From Bacteroidota bacterium (GTDB lineage Bacteria; Bacteroidota; Bacteroidia; Bacteroidales; NBLH01): 64,000 nucleotides of DNA. The DNA lies in assembly GCA_025361565.1 (NCBI GenBank), contig JANYKN010000155.1, forward strand, positions 1 through 64,000, in the 5' to 3' direction. The notes under the pieces were generated by a model. The model saw only the letters and a list, made by a program, of their open reading frames with translations. It was not told the DNA's origin and made no database searches. A program made the translations under genes and the position numbers. Each line of letters opens with the position of its first letter. Position 1 is the stretch's first letter. Of this stretch, positions 56,236-64,000 are shown piece after piece.

Positions 56236-58437
56236 CTAATCCATTTTTATGCCTATGACTAGAATATCATCAATCTGTTTAAAATCGCCTTTCCAATCAT
56301 AAAACTGTTTTTGAAGGAGATCTCTTTGCTCTTCCATTGGTTTTTCATGAATCTCCATTAAAAGTTCCCGAAACCTGGTTTTGTAAAATTTCCGACCTTC
56401 TTTCCCACCAATTTGATCGGGAAATCCGTCAGTAAAAATATAAAAAACATCTCCAGGATCATATTGGATTTTATGTGGTTCAAATACTTTTTCCTTTCTT
56501 AACACACCACCTATTCCAAAATTAGCACCTTTAATTTCGTGAAACTCTCCTTTTGAAAAATAATACAGTGGGTTTCCTGCTCCGGCAAAGGATATTTGTT
56601 GTTTTTCTTTTTCAATAGAAAGCACCGCTATATCCATTCCATCTTTTATCGAGGCTGGATCATTCTGTCTTAATGTCTCAACAACTTGCTGATCAAGTTT
56701 ATAAATAATTTGCTCAGGGTCTGTAACTTGTTGAATATTAACAGTAACATTTAAAAAATTATGCCCAAGCAAAGTCATAAAAGCTCCCGGCACACCATGT
56801 CCTGTACAATCGGCAGCGACCAAAACCTGAATGTGGCTGGCATCGTCAAAATCCCATGAAGAATCAACTTCGCCGTACCAATAAAAATCGCCACTTACTA
56901 TGTCTTTTGGCTGGAAAAAAATAAAATGATCTGGAAGTGCTTCTTTCAGATAATTGGTATCGGGCAATACGGCACTTTGTAGTCTTTTTGCATAATTAAG
57001 ACTATCAGTGAGTGCCCTGTTTTTCTTATTCATTTCACCCCCTTGACGTTCAAGGATTTGGTTTATCTTAACAATTTCTTCATTTGCTACTTTCAAACTT
57101 TCAGATTGCACCGTTAACTCTTCTTTTTGCTGCTCAATTTTCGAAGTCCGATCTTTTACTATAAGCTCCAAATTGTTATTCATATAATCCATCTCTTCCG
57201 TCAATTGTTCTGTATAACTAATTGCGTCAGTAAACCTGGATGATATGATATAGGCCTGAATAAGCATGAAACCAAGGAATCCAACAGGCAGAAGAAAATA
57301 TCCATGGATTGAATATTTATTAACAATTACATCATTTATAATTGCAAGTGACAATAATGAAAGCCCTATGAAAGTTGACTGTGAACCCTCCTTTCGGAGT
57401 AAAATTGCTTTTAGAACAACAAACATCAAAAACAGGCTAATCAAAATAAAAATCCAGCCTACAAAATCGAAAATCGAAATAAAAACACTAACTGGGCTCA
57501 CTACTACAAAAATCGACATAAAAGCCGAAAAAATAATAGCTGCCCGTATAGAATAAGATCTGGATTCTTTCTCAAATAAAGATTCAACGAAGAGGAGTAA
57601 TGATAATATAGAAAGGAAATAGAACGAATATTCTAGCTTTATTTGAAGTGGCCAGCTAATATTTGGCCAAAAAAGGTAAACAATATCAAAATTGCTTGAA
57701 ACGATTACCAGACCAGCTGCAAAAAATGATAAAATAGCAAAATAAAGGGAAGATTTTAAGGATTTTCTGAATAGAAACAGAACAATATGGTACAGTCCAA
57801 TAATCAACATAATTCCCAATAACAAAAAATCAAGTCCAATTTCTTTCTTGATTTGATTCTTCATCGATTCAGTACTGGTTATCTGAATCATTTTGGGAAT
57901 CCCACCTCTAACATAGCTAAAATTAGAAACCTGAATGATTATTTCTTGCTCGGTCAGATTAGAATTGATTATTTTTTCCTGTGTTCCCCATTTTGGGATT
58001 GATTGCTCTTTGCTTGTGCCAGTTTTTCCTAATGTTGCAATTAATATACCATTTACCCAGAGTTTGTAGGATGCATCTATTCGATTAATCCGAATACCAA
58101 AAACACTATCATGGGGGTTGGTTTTAATTAATAATCGGTATGTTGCATATCCAAATTCAGTAATTTCATGCCCATTATTTATAATATTCCATGCACCTGG
58201 AACTTTAGCAAATGTTCTACTCATCTGCTTTCCAGATTTAAAATCTTCGGGTGAAAGTAATTGGTTCCAATAAAACTCCCATTGACCTGAAAGATCAACT
58301 GAGCCTTTTTCACTTATCGAATTATTACTGATATCCAAAAACCCATTCACAGCCTTTTGACCTGACGCTTTGAAATTTAAAAAATTCAAAGCAGCAAGCA
58401 ATATTACAAAAGGCAATATTTTTCGAACAGGATTCAT
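56236..58437 (-). CDS. 7TMR-DISM membrane sensor with SpoIIE phosphatase
   Basis: Membrane signal protein. Residues 1-27 are a signal peptide or anchor, then a periplasmic jelly-roll sensor of the 7TMR-DISM extracellular type (about 30-190; GQWEFYWNQLL and VPGAWN). Seven membrane helices follow (about 205-405), a coiled coil (about 415-475), and a SpoIIE/PP2C-like serine phosphatase at the C-terminus (about 490-730) with FFQPKDIVSGDFYWY, ADCTGHGVPGAFM, AGAGNPLYY and FTDGFPDQ motifs, all intact. Its usual target is a phosphorylated anti-anti-sigma factor; none is encoded nearby. The start at 58437 is preferred over 58455 because it gives a compact signal. It is convergent with the TerY-P kinase gene; no terminator fits between them. 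Confidence 0.92.
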   Translation of the reverse strand: MNPVRKILPFVILLAALNFLNFKASGQKAVNGFLDISNNSISEKGSVDLSGQWEFYWNQLLSPEDFKSGKQMSRTFAKVPGAWNIINNGHEITEFGYATYRLLIKTNPHDSVFGIRINRIDASYKLWVNGILIATLGKTGTSKEQSIPKWGTQEKIINSNLTEQEIIIQVSNFSYVRGGIPKMIQITSTESMKNQIKKEIGLDFLLLGIMLIIGLYHIVLFLFRKSLKSSLYFAILSFFAAGLVIVSSNFDIVYLFWPNISWPLQIKLEYSFYFLSILSLLLFVESLFEKESRSYSIRAAIIFSAFMSIFVVVSPVSVFISIFDFVGWIFILISLFLMFVVLKAILLRKEGSQSTFIGLSLLSLAIINDVIVNKYSIHGYFLLPVGFLGFMLIQAYIISSRFTDAISYTEQLTEEMDYMNNNLELIVKDRTSKIEQQKEELTVQSESLKVANEEIVKINQILERQGGEMNKKNRALTDSLNYAKRLQSAVLPDTNYLKEALPDHFIFFQPKDIVSGDFYWYGEVDSSWDFDDASHIQVLVAADCTGHGVPGAFMTLLGHNFLNVTVNIQQVTDPEQIIYKLDQQVVETLRQNDPASIKDGMDIAVLSIEKEKQQISFAGAGNPLYYFSKGEFHEIKGANFGIGGVLRKEKVFEPHKIQYDPGDVFYIFTDGFPDQIGGKEGRKFYKTRFRELLMEIHEKPMEEQRDLLQKQFYDWKGDFKQIDDILVIGIKMD

Positions 58438-58822
58438 CGATACCAAAATTAACATTTAATTCGTAAATATAGAATATCTATAAGTTTTTTTATTGTAGTT
58501 CTCTTATTTTATCTCAAATAAAATTCTGTTATCTAACTTTTTAAACAATTGATTTATGATACCTAAAGTTTACTAATTATCATATCGTGGAGCAAATATA
58601 CTGCCAGCTTATTTCATTATTAAAGCATTTTAAAAAATAGTAAATATCATATAAACTTTATATTAATTAACACAAGTTTTACAAATTTTGTCAAATGATA
58701 TAGTCCTCAGTCTAATTCTCATAAATTTGGATTAATGGTATTTTATTCGAGAATAGTTTACAATTAAATATTTTGCTTACTTAAAGAAAAAACCTTCCAA
58801 ATTCAAGTTCCTAAATAATTAT
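58438..58822. other. Gene-free interval beside the DNA methylase gene
   Basis: About 385 bases, strongly AT-rich. No restriction endonuclease remnant, tRNA or repeat was seen. Confidence 0.55.
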
Positions 58823-59728
58823 TCAATAATTTGATATTAACAATTCATTTAATAAACCTCGTTTATTGGGGTTTGAATTTATACTTCTTTTTGCAAGTAC
58901 CCTATTTATCGTATAATCACTATAAAGTGTATCGAAAAAACCAGTTTCCAAATTACCATCTAAACTATCTGAGTTACTTAGTAACCATTTATGTCCAAGC
59001 AAATTAATTTTATCGCAAAACTCCTTTAATCTAATTTGCTCTTTATCATCGAATGAGTTTTTAGCGTATGAATTAAAGTTAGATGTCTTGTTTAAAGCTT
59101 TATAGGGCGGATCAATATAGAAGAAAGCATTATCGGATATTTCATCTAAAGTGGCTTCAAAATCAGTGTTCAATATTTTAACATTTTGCAATGAACGGTT
59201 CACTGTCCTTAAGTTCTGCTCATCACAGATCATTGGCTTTTTGTAGCTTCCTATCGGAACATTAAACTGATTATTTTTATTTACCCTGTAAAGCCCATTA
59301 TAACAAGTCCGGTTTAAAAAAATGAATAATGCACTTTGCAACGTATTCTCTGAAATTCTCAAATTATATAATTCTCTTTTGGAGTAAAAATAGACACTCT
59401 TCTTTTCAAGGTCATTAGTTAGTGCATGATATTCAATCTCAAACTGATGCAATAGTACAATTATTGGTTCAACATCTTCAGCTATTGTTTTATATAAGCA
59501 GATAAGTTCAATATTTAAATCATTAACAACTGCTTTTTCTATATTTGGAAAATTACGGAGAACCCAAAAAAACATAGCTCCGCTACCTACAAATGGTTCT
59601 ATATAGGTAAAAGATTGATTTGAGTTAAATGGAATTCGCTTTGAAATTTCCGGAATTAGTTGAGTTTTTCCTCCAGCCCATTTCAAAAAAGGCTTTGCTG
59701 GACTGAGTATCAAATCATTAATACTCAT
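58823..59728 (-). CDS. DNA adenine methylase, D12 class (Dam / M.DpnIIA-like)
   Basis: N6-adenine DNA methyltransferase that would methylate a short palindrome, probably GATC as in Dam and M.DpnIIA. SAM-binding motifs: FLKWAGGKTQL near residue 14, YIEPFVGSGAMFFW near 42 (motif I), and DPPY at Asp206 (motif IV). LNRTCYNGLYRVNKNNQFNVP-type text near 140 is typical of the class. The length of 301 is normal. No restriction enzyme gene is adjacent, so it is an orphan, perhaps used in repair, regulation or phage defence. The start codon lies inside an 11-bp inverted repeat (59726-59736/59760-59770). Confidence 0.93.
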   Translation of the reverse strand: MSINDLILSPAKPFLKWAGGKTQLIPEISKRIPFNSNQSFTYIEPFVGSGAMFFWVLRNFPNIEKAVVNDLNIELICLYKTIAEDVEPIIVLLHQFEIEYHALTNDLEKKSVYFYSKRELYNLRISENTLQSALFIFLNRTCYNGLYRVNKNNQFNVPIGSYKKPMICDEQNLRTVNRSLQNVKILNTDFEATLDEISDNAFFYIDPPYKALNKTSNFNSYAKNSFDDKEQIRLKEFCDKINLLGHKWLLSNSDSLDGNLETGFFDTLYSDYTINRVLAKRSINSNPNKRGLLNELLISNY

Positions 59729-59770
59729 TATCTTATGAATTAGTATTAAAATTTATTTTATAAGATAATG
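59704..59770 (-). promoter_or_regulatory. Two competing inverted repeats over the methylase start codon
   Basis: CATTATCTTAT (59726-59736) is perfectly complementary to ATAAGATAATG (59760-59770), sequestering the ATG in the mRNA. A second repeat, TGAGTAT (59704-59710) with ATACTCA (59721-59727), overlaps the first by two bases. The two stems cannot both form in full. Confidence 0.7.
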
Positions 59771-59874
59771 GATATGATTTCCAATGAAAAGATCTAATTT
59801 GGATGAGAGCAAAATGATCTGTAAACAACATCTAAACTATTTAAATGAAATGAAAGCCATCAAAAAATTAAAAA

Positions 59875-60753
59875 CTACTTTTTCAGCGCTTCAGCACCGC
59901 CAACAATTTCCAGTATTTCATTTGTGATTGATGCCTGACGTGCTTTGTTATAATTTAATTTAAGCTCTTTCAATAATTCAGTTGCATTATCGGTTGCTTT
60001 ATGCATAGCGGTCATTCTAGCTCCATGCTCAGCAGCATTTGACTCAAGGATTGCCTTATAAAATTGGATTTTTAAAGCGTAGGGTATTAATTTATCAGAT
60101 ATTTCTACTTTATTCGGTTCAAAAATATAGTCAGACTCACGAGCAGATTCGGTTTCATCGATCTTTACCGGTAAAAATAATTCTGTGGCCAATAATTGTA
60201 CACCAACATTTTTAAACTCATTGTATATCAAATAAACTTCATCATATTTCCCTGATTTAAATTGATCCATAACTTCATTCGAAAGTACTGAAACTGTCTT
60301 AAAATCAAGCTTTTCATAAATTTCATGATGACTTGCAGCGACATAAACTTTTCTGGCTTTTAATGGATCGTTGGCTTTTTTACCAACTGTAATGATATCA
60401 ACTTTACCATCTGAAAATAAATGTGAGAATTTTTCTTCAATAAGTTCAATTGCTCTTTTTACAACGTTGGTATTAAATGCACCACAAAGTCCACGGTTTG
60501 AGGCTATAAGTACAATTAAAACTTTTTCGGTTTTTCCTGTGCGGCTAAAAGGATTATCCTGAACTGATGCACCTGAAGCATGCACAACGTGACCCAGTAT
60601 TTCGTGTAATTTTCCGGCATACGGCCTTATCTCAATAATTGCATTTTGTGCTTTTCGCAATTTTGCAGCCGAAACCATTTTCATTGCTGAAGTAATTTGC
60701 CTTGTAGAATTTACAGAAGCAATCCGGGAGCGTATTTCTTTGAGATTAGCCAT
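59875..60753 (-). CDS. atpG: ATP synthase F1 gamma subunit
   Basis: Central rotor stalk of the F1Fo ATP synthase. The N-terminal helix LKEIRSRIASVNSTRQITSAMKMVSAAKL is the hallmark (residues 3-31), and NRGLCGAFNTNV near 85 is the second. The C-terminal helix ends NEILEIVGGAEAL. Length 292 is normal. It comes last in the visible operon, 227 bases after the acyl-CoA-binding protein gene. Confidence 0.97.
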   Translation of the reverse strand: MANLKEIRSRIASVNSTRQITSAMKMVSAAKLRKAQNAIIEIRPYAGKLHEILGHVVHASGASVQDNPFSRTGKTEKVLIVLIASNRGLCGAFNTNVVKRAIELIEEKFSHLFSDGKVDIITVGKKANDPLKARKVYVAASHHEIYEKLDFKTVSVLSNEVMDQFKSGKYDEVYLIYNEFKNVGVQLLATELFLPVKIDETESARESDYIFEPNKVEISDKLIPYALKIQFYKAILESNAAEHGARMTAMHKATDNATELLKELKLNYNKARQASITNEILEIVGGAEALKK

Positions 60754-60763
60754 ATATTTTAAA

Positions 60764-60975
60764 AGATAAAAGTCAAAAGTTTAAAAACAAAAGTAATTTT
60801 AAGACAAAAGATAAAAGTTTAAAAATTAATGTATAGAAAAATTGACGACTGAAGGTAGAAGAGCAAAGAGAAATAATCTGCTTAGAAAAAAAGCTATGAA
60901 CCCTGAAATTCCACCACTTTATTTTTATCTTTTTTACTTCAACATCAGTGTAAACCTTTTGTCTTTTATCTTAAT
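60764..60975. repeat. Purine-rich AAAAGATAAAAG repeats flanking a spacer
   Basis: Direct copies of an AAAAGATAAAAGT-type unit (near 60764-60817) and an inverted copy (CTTTTGTCTTTTATCTT, 60957-60973). A similar unit occurs at 51853-51890 before the nicotinamidase gene. Confidence 0.6.
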
Positions 60976-60980
60976 ACTTC

Positions 60981-61238
60981 TTACTGTTCACTAATTAATT
61001 TATTAACTAAAGCAATATATTCCTGGGCAGCAATTTCCTTATCTTTACCCTTTTGCGATTCCCATGCATCATATTTTGCCGCACCTTTAAAATCAAACCC
61101 TCCTGGTCTTTCACCCGAAATATCACCATCTGTTGCCTGTTTATATAAACTATATAGCTGCAACAGAATATCGTTAGAAGGTTTTTCCTTCAGTGTTTTT
61201 GAATTATTGACTGCCTTTTCAAAAGCTTCTGAATTCAT
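60981..61238 (-). CDS. Acyl-CoA-binding protein (ACBP) inside the ATP synthase operon
   Basis: A small 85-aa four-helix protein that binds long-chain acyl-CoA. The core is LLQLYSLYKQATDGD (near residue 25) and FKGAAKYDAWESQKG (near 50), with the Tyr, Lys and Trp positions used for acyl-CoA. The gene starts 6 bases after the stop of atpA, so it is almost certainly translated from the same message, and is followed by a 227-base spacer before atpG. ACBP is not a usual member of the operon. The role may simply be shared expression, or a link between acyl-CoA pools and ATP synthesis. Confidence 0.92.
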   Translation of the reverse strand: MNSEAFEKAVNNSKTLKEKPSNDILLQLYSLYKQATDGDISGERPGGFDFKGAAKYDAWESQKGKDKEIAAQEYIALVNKLISEQ

Positions 61239-61244
61239 AGTTTT

Positions 61245-62822
61245 TTATTTAAATGATCCTGCAATTTCTTTTGCCACATTTTTTAAAGTAGCCATATTTT
61301 CATCAGTTAGCTTACCAGCTGCAAGAGAATTCAACAGATCTTTCTGTTTCAATTCCAAATGCTCAAGAAAACTAGATTCAAACTGTTTTATTTTGAGTAG
61401 AGGCACGCCACCAAGTAAGCCTTGAGATCCGCAATAAATGATAGCAATTTGTTGCTCTACCCTAAGAGATTGATGAAGTCCTTGTTTAAGAATTTCAACA
61501 TTCCTGGTACCTTTTTCAAGCACAGCCTTAGTTGCAGCATCCAAATCCGATCCAAATTTAGAAAAAGCTTCCAGTTCTCGGAATTGCGCTTGATCCAATT
61601 TTAAAGTACCTGCCACTTTTTTCATTGCCTTGATTTGGGCGTTTCCACCAACCCTCGAAACAGAAATACCAACATTAATAGCGGGGCGGACACCTGAATT
61701 AAACAAATGGGATTCAAGGAAAATCTGTCCATCTGTAATAGATATCACATTCGTTGGTATATATGCCGAAACGTCGCCGTCCTGGGTTTCAATAATTGGA
61801 AGTGCTGTAAGCGATCCTCCACCTTTCACTAAATCCCTGATTGATTCAGGAATATCGTTCATTTGTTTAGCTATCACATCATTGTTGATGATTTTAGCAG
61901 CACGTTCAAGTAAACGTGAATGCAAATAAAATACATCTCCAGGATAAGCTTCGCGACCTGGTGGACGACGTAATAGAAGAGAAACCTCACGATATGAAAC
62001 CGCTTGCTTAGATAAATCATCATAAATAATCAAAGCTGCCCTACCTGTATCCCTGAAATACTCTCCAATTGAAGCTCCAGCAAAGGGTGCATAATATTGA
62101 AGTGCCGCAGGTTCTGATGCACCGGCTGTAACCATAACGGTATAACTAAGCGCACCGTGTTCTGCCAATGTTTTAGCAATATTAGCGACAGTAGAACCTT
62201 TTTGGCCAACAGCAACATAAATACAATAAACAGGAGTGCCTTTATCGTAAAATTCTTTCTGATTTATTATGGTATCTATGGCAATAGATGTTTTACCTGT
62301 TTGCCGGTCACCGATAATCAACTCACGCTGACCTCTTCCGATAGGAATCATGGCATCAATAGCTTTAATACCTGTTTGAAGCGGTTCGTTTACCGGTTGT
62401 CTGAAAATTACTCCGGGAGCCTTACGCTCTAAAGGCATTTCGTATCGTTTACCAGTAATAGGACCTTTGCCATCAATTGGTTCTCCTATGGTATTGATAA
62501 CCCTTCCCAACAATCCTTCGCCTACGTCAATTGAGGCAATTTTATTGGTACGTTTAACGGTTTCACCTTCTTTAATTCCATGCGAAGCTCCAAGTAAAAC
62601 TGCTCCAACATTATCTTCTTCAAGGTTTAGAACAATTCCCTTTACTCCATTTTCGAACTCAATCATTTCATTGGCCCTTACTTTCGAAAGTCCATAGATT
62701 CTGGCTATACCATCACCAACCTGTAAAACTGTCCCAACTTCTTCTAGCTGAACATCGGTGGTAATGCCTTCAAGTTGTTTTCTTAATACTTCGGAAACTT
62801 CTCCGGGTCTTATTCCTGCCAT
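61245..62822 (-). CDS. atpA: ATP synthase F1 alpha subunit
   Basis: Non-catalytic nucleotide-binding subunit of F1. The Walker A motif [13 protein letters not shown] is near residue 169, [13 protein letters not shown] near 207, and the family text [20 protein letters not shown] near 398. Length 525 is typical. The start [14 protein letters not shown] follows family practice. It lies between atpH (28-base gap) and the ACBP gene. Confidence 0.98.
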   Translation of the reverse strand: MAGIRPGEVSEVLRKQLEGITTDVQLEEVGTVLQVGDGIARIYGLSKVRANEMIEFENGVKGIVLNLEEDNVGAVLLGASHGIKEGETVKRTNKIASIDVGEGLLGRVINTIGEPIDGKGPITGKRYEMPLERKAPGVIFRQPVNEPLQTGIKAIDAMIPIGRGQRELIIGDRQTGKTSIAIDTIINQKEFYDKGTPVYCIYVAVGQKGSTVANIAKTLAEHGALSYTVMVTAGASEPAALQYYAPFAGASIGEYFRDTGRAALIIYDDLSKQAVSYREVSLLLRRPPGREAYPGDVFYLHSRLLERAAKIINNDVIAKQMNDIPESIRDLVKGGGSLTALPIIETQDGDVSAYIPTNVISITDGQIFLESHLFNSGVRPAINVGISVSRVGGNAQIKAMKKVAGTLKLDQAQFRELEAFSKFGSDLDAATKAVLEKGTRNVEILKQGLHQSLRVEQQIAIIYCGSQGLLGGVPLLKIKQFESSFLEHLELKQKDLLNSLAAGKLTDENMATLKNVAKEIAGSFK

Positions 62823-62850
62823 AGGTTATTTTATTATATAATTTCTATTT

Positions 62851-63387
62851 CTATGCTTTAAATGATCTTTTAACATTCTCCAATTGCTTTGCAACACTTG
62901 CATCATATTGCTCGTCATCAATTCGCAAAACAAAACCTCCAATTAAATTGCTGTTGGTTTGCTCTACAATTTCAATTTCAGAGCCATACTTATCGCGTAA
63001 GATTTCTTTTATATTTTTCCTAACTGAATCGGATATTTCTGATACACTCGTAAAAGTTATTGTTTTGATTCCTTTTTTGACTTTATATTGGCTTTGAAAA
63101 TTAAGGCACATTGAATGCAAATTAGATTCACGCCTATTTTTACATACCAGTTTTAAAAATTCAAGTGTTGTTATATTCATCTTACCTGCAAACAAAATAT
63201 TGAAAATCTCAATTTTTTTGGTGCTGGCAATCACTGGATACTCAAGGAACCTTATAAATTCCGGTTCTGATTCGCAAACCGATTTTAATAATGCGATATC
63301 CTTTTGCACCTCATCCAATATGCCCTTTTCTTCGGCAAGAGAAAACAGTGCTTTCGAATATCTTACTGCAATTCCACTATAGTTCAT
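62851..63387 (-). CDS. atpH: ATP synthase F1 delta subunit (OSCP)
   Basis: Peripheral-stalk subunit joining F1 to the b subunits. The N-terminal ALFSLAEEKG pattern (residues 14-23) and the C-terminal LIGGFVLRIDDEQYDASVAKQL (near 148) are family hallmarks. Length 178 is normal. It lies 17 bases after atpF and 28 before atpA in the same direction. Confidence 0.95.
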   Translation of the reverse strand: MNYSGIAVRYSKALFSLAEEKGILDEVQKDIALLKSVCESEPEFIRFLEYPVIASTKKIEIFNILFAGKMNITTLEFLKLVCKNRRESNLHSMCLNFQSQYKVKKGIKTITFTSVSEISDSVRKNIKEILRDKYGSEIEIVEQTNSNLIGGFVLRIDDEQYDASVAKQLENVKRSFKA

Positions 63388-63404
63388 GGATACAATTTTG
63401 GAGA

Positions 63405-63899
63405 TTAGTTGAGTTTTATATCTTTTAAATAAGTATCCAAAAATTCTTGTTGCTTTTTGGGATCTTCAAAATGCTGCTTAAGAATTTTTTCAGCAATTTG
63501 TACCGACATTGATACTATAGACTTTTTCATTTCATCAATTGCTGTAGATTTTTCATTTTCAAAGGCCTGCCTTGCAGATGCAATCATTTTATCACCTTCT
63601 TCAGCCGCTTTTTCCTTGGCTTCATCAATCATTTTTTGCCTGATATCCCGGGCTTCTTTCAACAATTCTTCTCTTTGTTGACGGGCTTCAGCCAGAATTT
63701 TTTCATTATCTGCCTGCAACTTGGCCATTTCATCCCTGGTCTTTTGAGCTAGCTCAAGAGCATCTTCAATTGAATTTTCGCGTTCTTTTAATGAACTAAG
63801 AATAGGTTTCCATGCAAACTTTTTCAAGATAAACAATACTATCCCAAAAGTTAAAACCATCCAAAATAGCAGACCATATTCAGGTAGTACTAATCCCAT
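63405..63899 (-). CDS. atpF: ATP synthase Fo b subunit
   Basis: Membrane-anchored peripheral stalk of F1Fo. One N-terminal membrane helix (about 7-27, LPEYGLLFWMVLTFGIVLF) is followed by a long charged coiled coil (about 35-145), and the end EILKQHFEDPKKQQEF is family-typical. Length 164 is normal. The c subunit gene (atpE) should lie upstream beyond the window edge; the last 100 bases hold no clear atpE coding sequence. Confidence 0.95.
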   Translation of the reverse strand: MGLVLPEYGLLFWMVLTFGIVLFILKKFAWKPILSSLKERENSIEDALELAQKTRDEMAKLQADNEKILAEARQQREELLKEARDIRQKMIDEAKEKAAEEGDKMIASARQAFENEKSTAIDEMKKSIVSMSVQIAEKILKQHFEDPKKQQEFLDTYLKDIKLN

Positions 63900-64000
63900 A
63901 ATTATATTGTTTTTGTGTTAGATTCGATTAATACTCCTGCCAAAAACCAACCGTTCCTGGCAAGAGTGTTTTACTTCAATAGAAGCGATTCGCTTTAAAA

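Noticed and set aside
58438-59874. Complete restriction-modification system
   Set aside because: Only the methylase is present; neither flank encodes a nuclease.
63901-64000. 3' end of atpE at the window edge
   Set aside because: The last 100 bases do not encode a recognisable c-subunit C-terminus; at most the final few bases could hold its stop codon.

Overview
The window looks like a chromosomal piece of a low-GC member of the Bacteroidota, most likely a free-living relative of the Bacteroidales/Marinilabiliales. The evidence is: promoters of the Bacteroidota type (TTTG, 19-20 bases, TAnnTTTG), type IX secretion (T9SS) C-terminal sorting domains, many lipoproteins with Bacteroidota-style lipoboxes, FISUMP and lamin-tail proteins, and an NrtR-type Nudix regulator. 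No phage, insertion sequence, CRISPR array or rRNA was seen. Two tRNA genes are present: Gln(TTG) and Ala(GGC).

Layout. 0-10 kb: a secreted GH35 beta-galactosidase, an unknown 367-aa protein, tRNA-Gln, a DUF2723/TMEM260-like membrane protein, a caspase-fold lipoprotein, another lipoprotein and tRNA-Ala. 10-20 kb: a radical SAM protein, a chemoreceptor-like protein without a sensor domain, a 1280-aa lamin-tail surface protein, a TonB-C-like lipoprotein, small membrane and secreted unknowns, and a sirtuin. 20-30 kb: mostly housekeeping genes (fumC, a YgjP-like metallopeptidase, isoaspartyl peptidase, a lipid kinase, asnB) plus a DUF4160/DUF2442 pair. 30-40 kb: a GH8 gene followed by a GH18-deacetylase-GT2 triple fusion (an exopolysaccharide machine), an M16 protease, a DsrE protein and an orphan ModC-like ATPase. 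39-49 kb: cell-surface proteins, including a 1902-aa protein of 21 repeats sent out by T9SS. 49-58 kb: kbl, then an NrtR-type Nudix regulator, a nicotinamidase, and a vWA / PP2C / kinase-like triad of the TerY-P type, ending convergently against a 7TM SpoIIE phosphatase. 58-64 kb: an orphan D12 DNA adenine methylase and an F1Fo ATP synthase operon (atpF-atpH-atpA-ACBP-atpG) with an acyl-CoA-binding protein inside it.

How genes work together. The best candidate for a little-described system is 51063-56230. Two copies of a TGTGT-N7-ACACA operator flank a clear promoter in front of a Nudix regulator. Behind it lie a nicotinamidase with a complete metal site and catalytic triad, then a vWA protein, a PP2C phosphatase and an atypical kinase fused to a beta-rich region. 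This would put a TerY-P phosphorylation triad under NAD-metabolite control. The second candidate is 29955-34576, where GH8 and a GH18-CE4-GT2 fusion together hold the enzymatic parts of a PgaB/PgaC-like synthase for a deacetylated amino-sugar polymer.

Function calls rest on motifs read by eye; no database search was run. Starts were moved where a signal peptide, a promoter or the preceding gene made a downstream ATG more likely.
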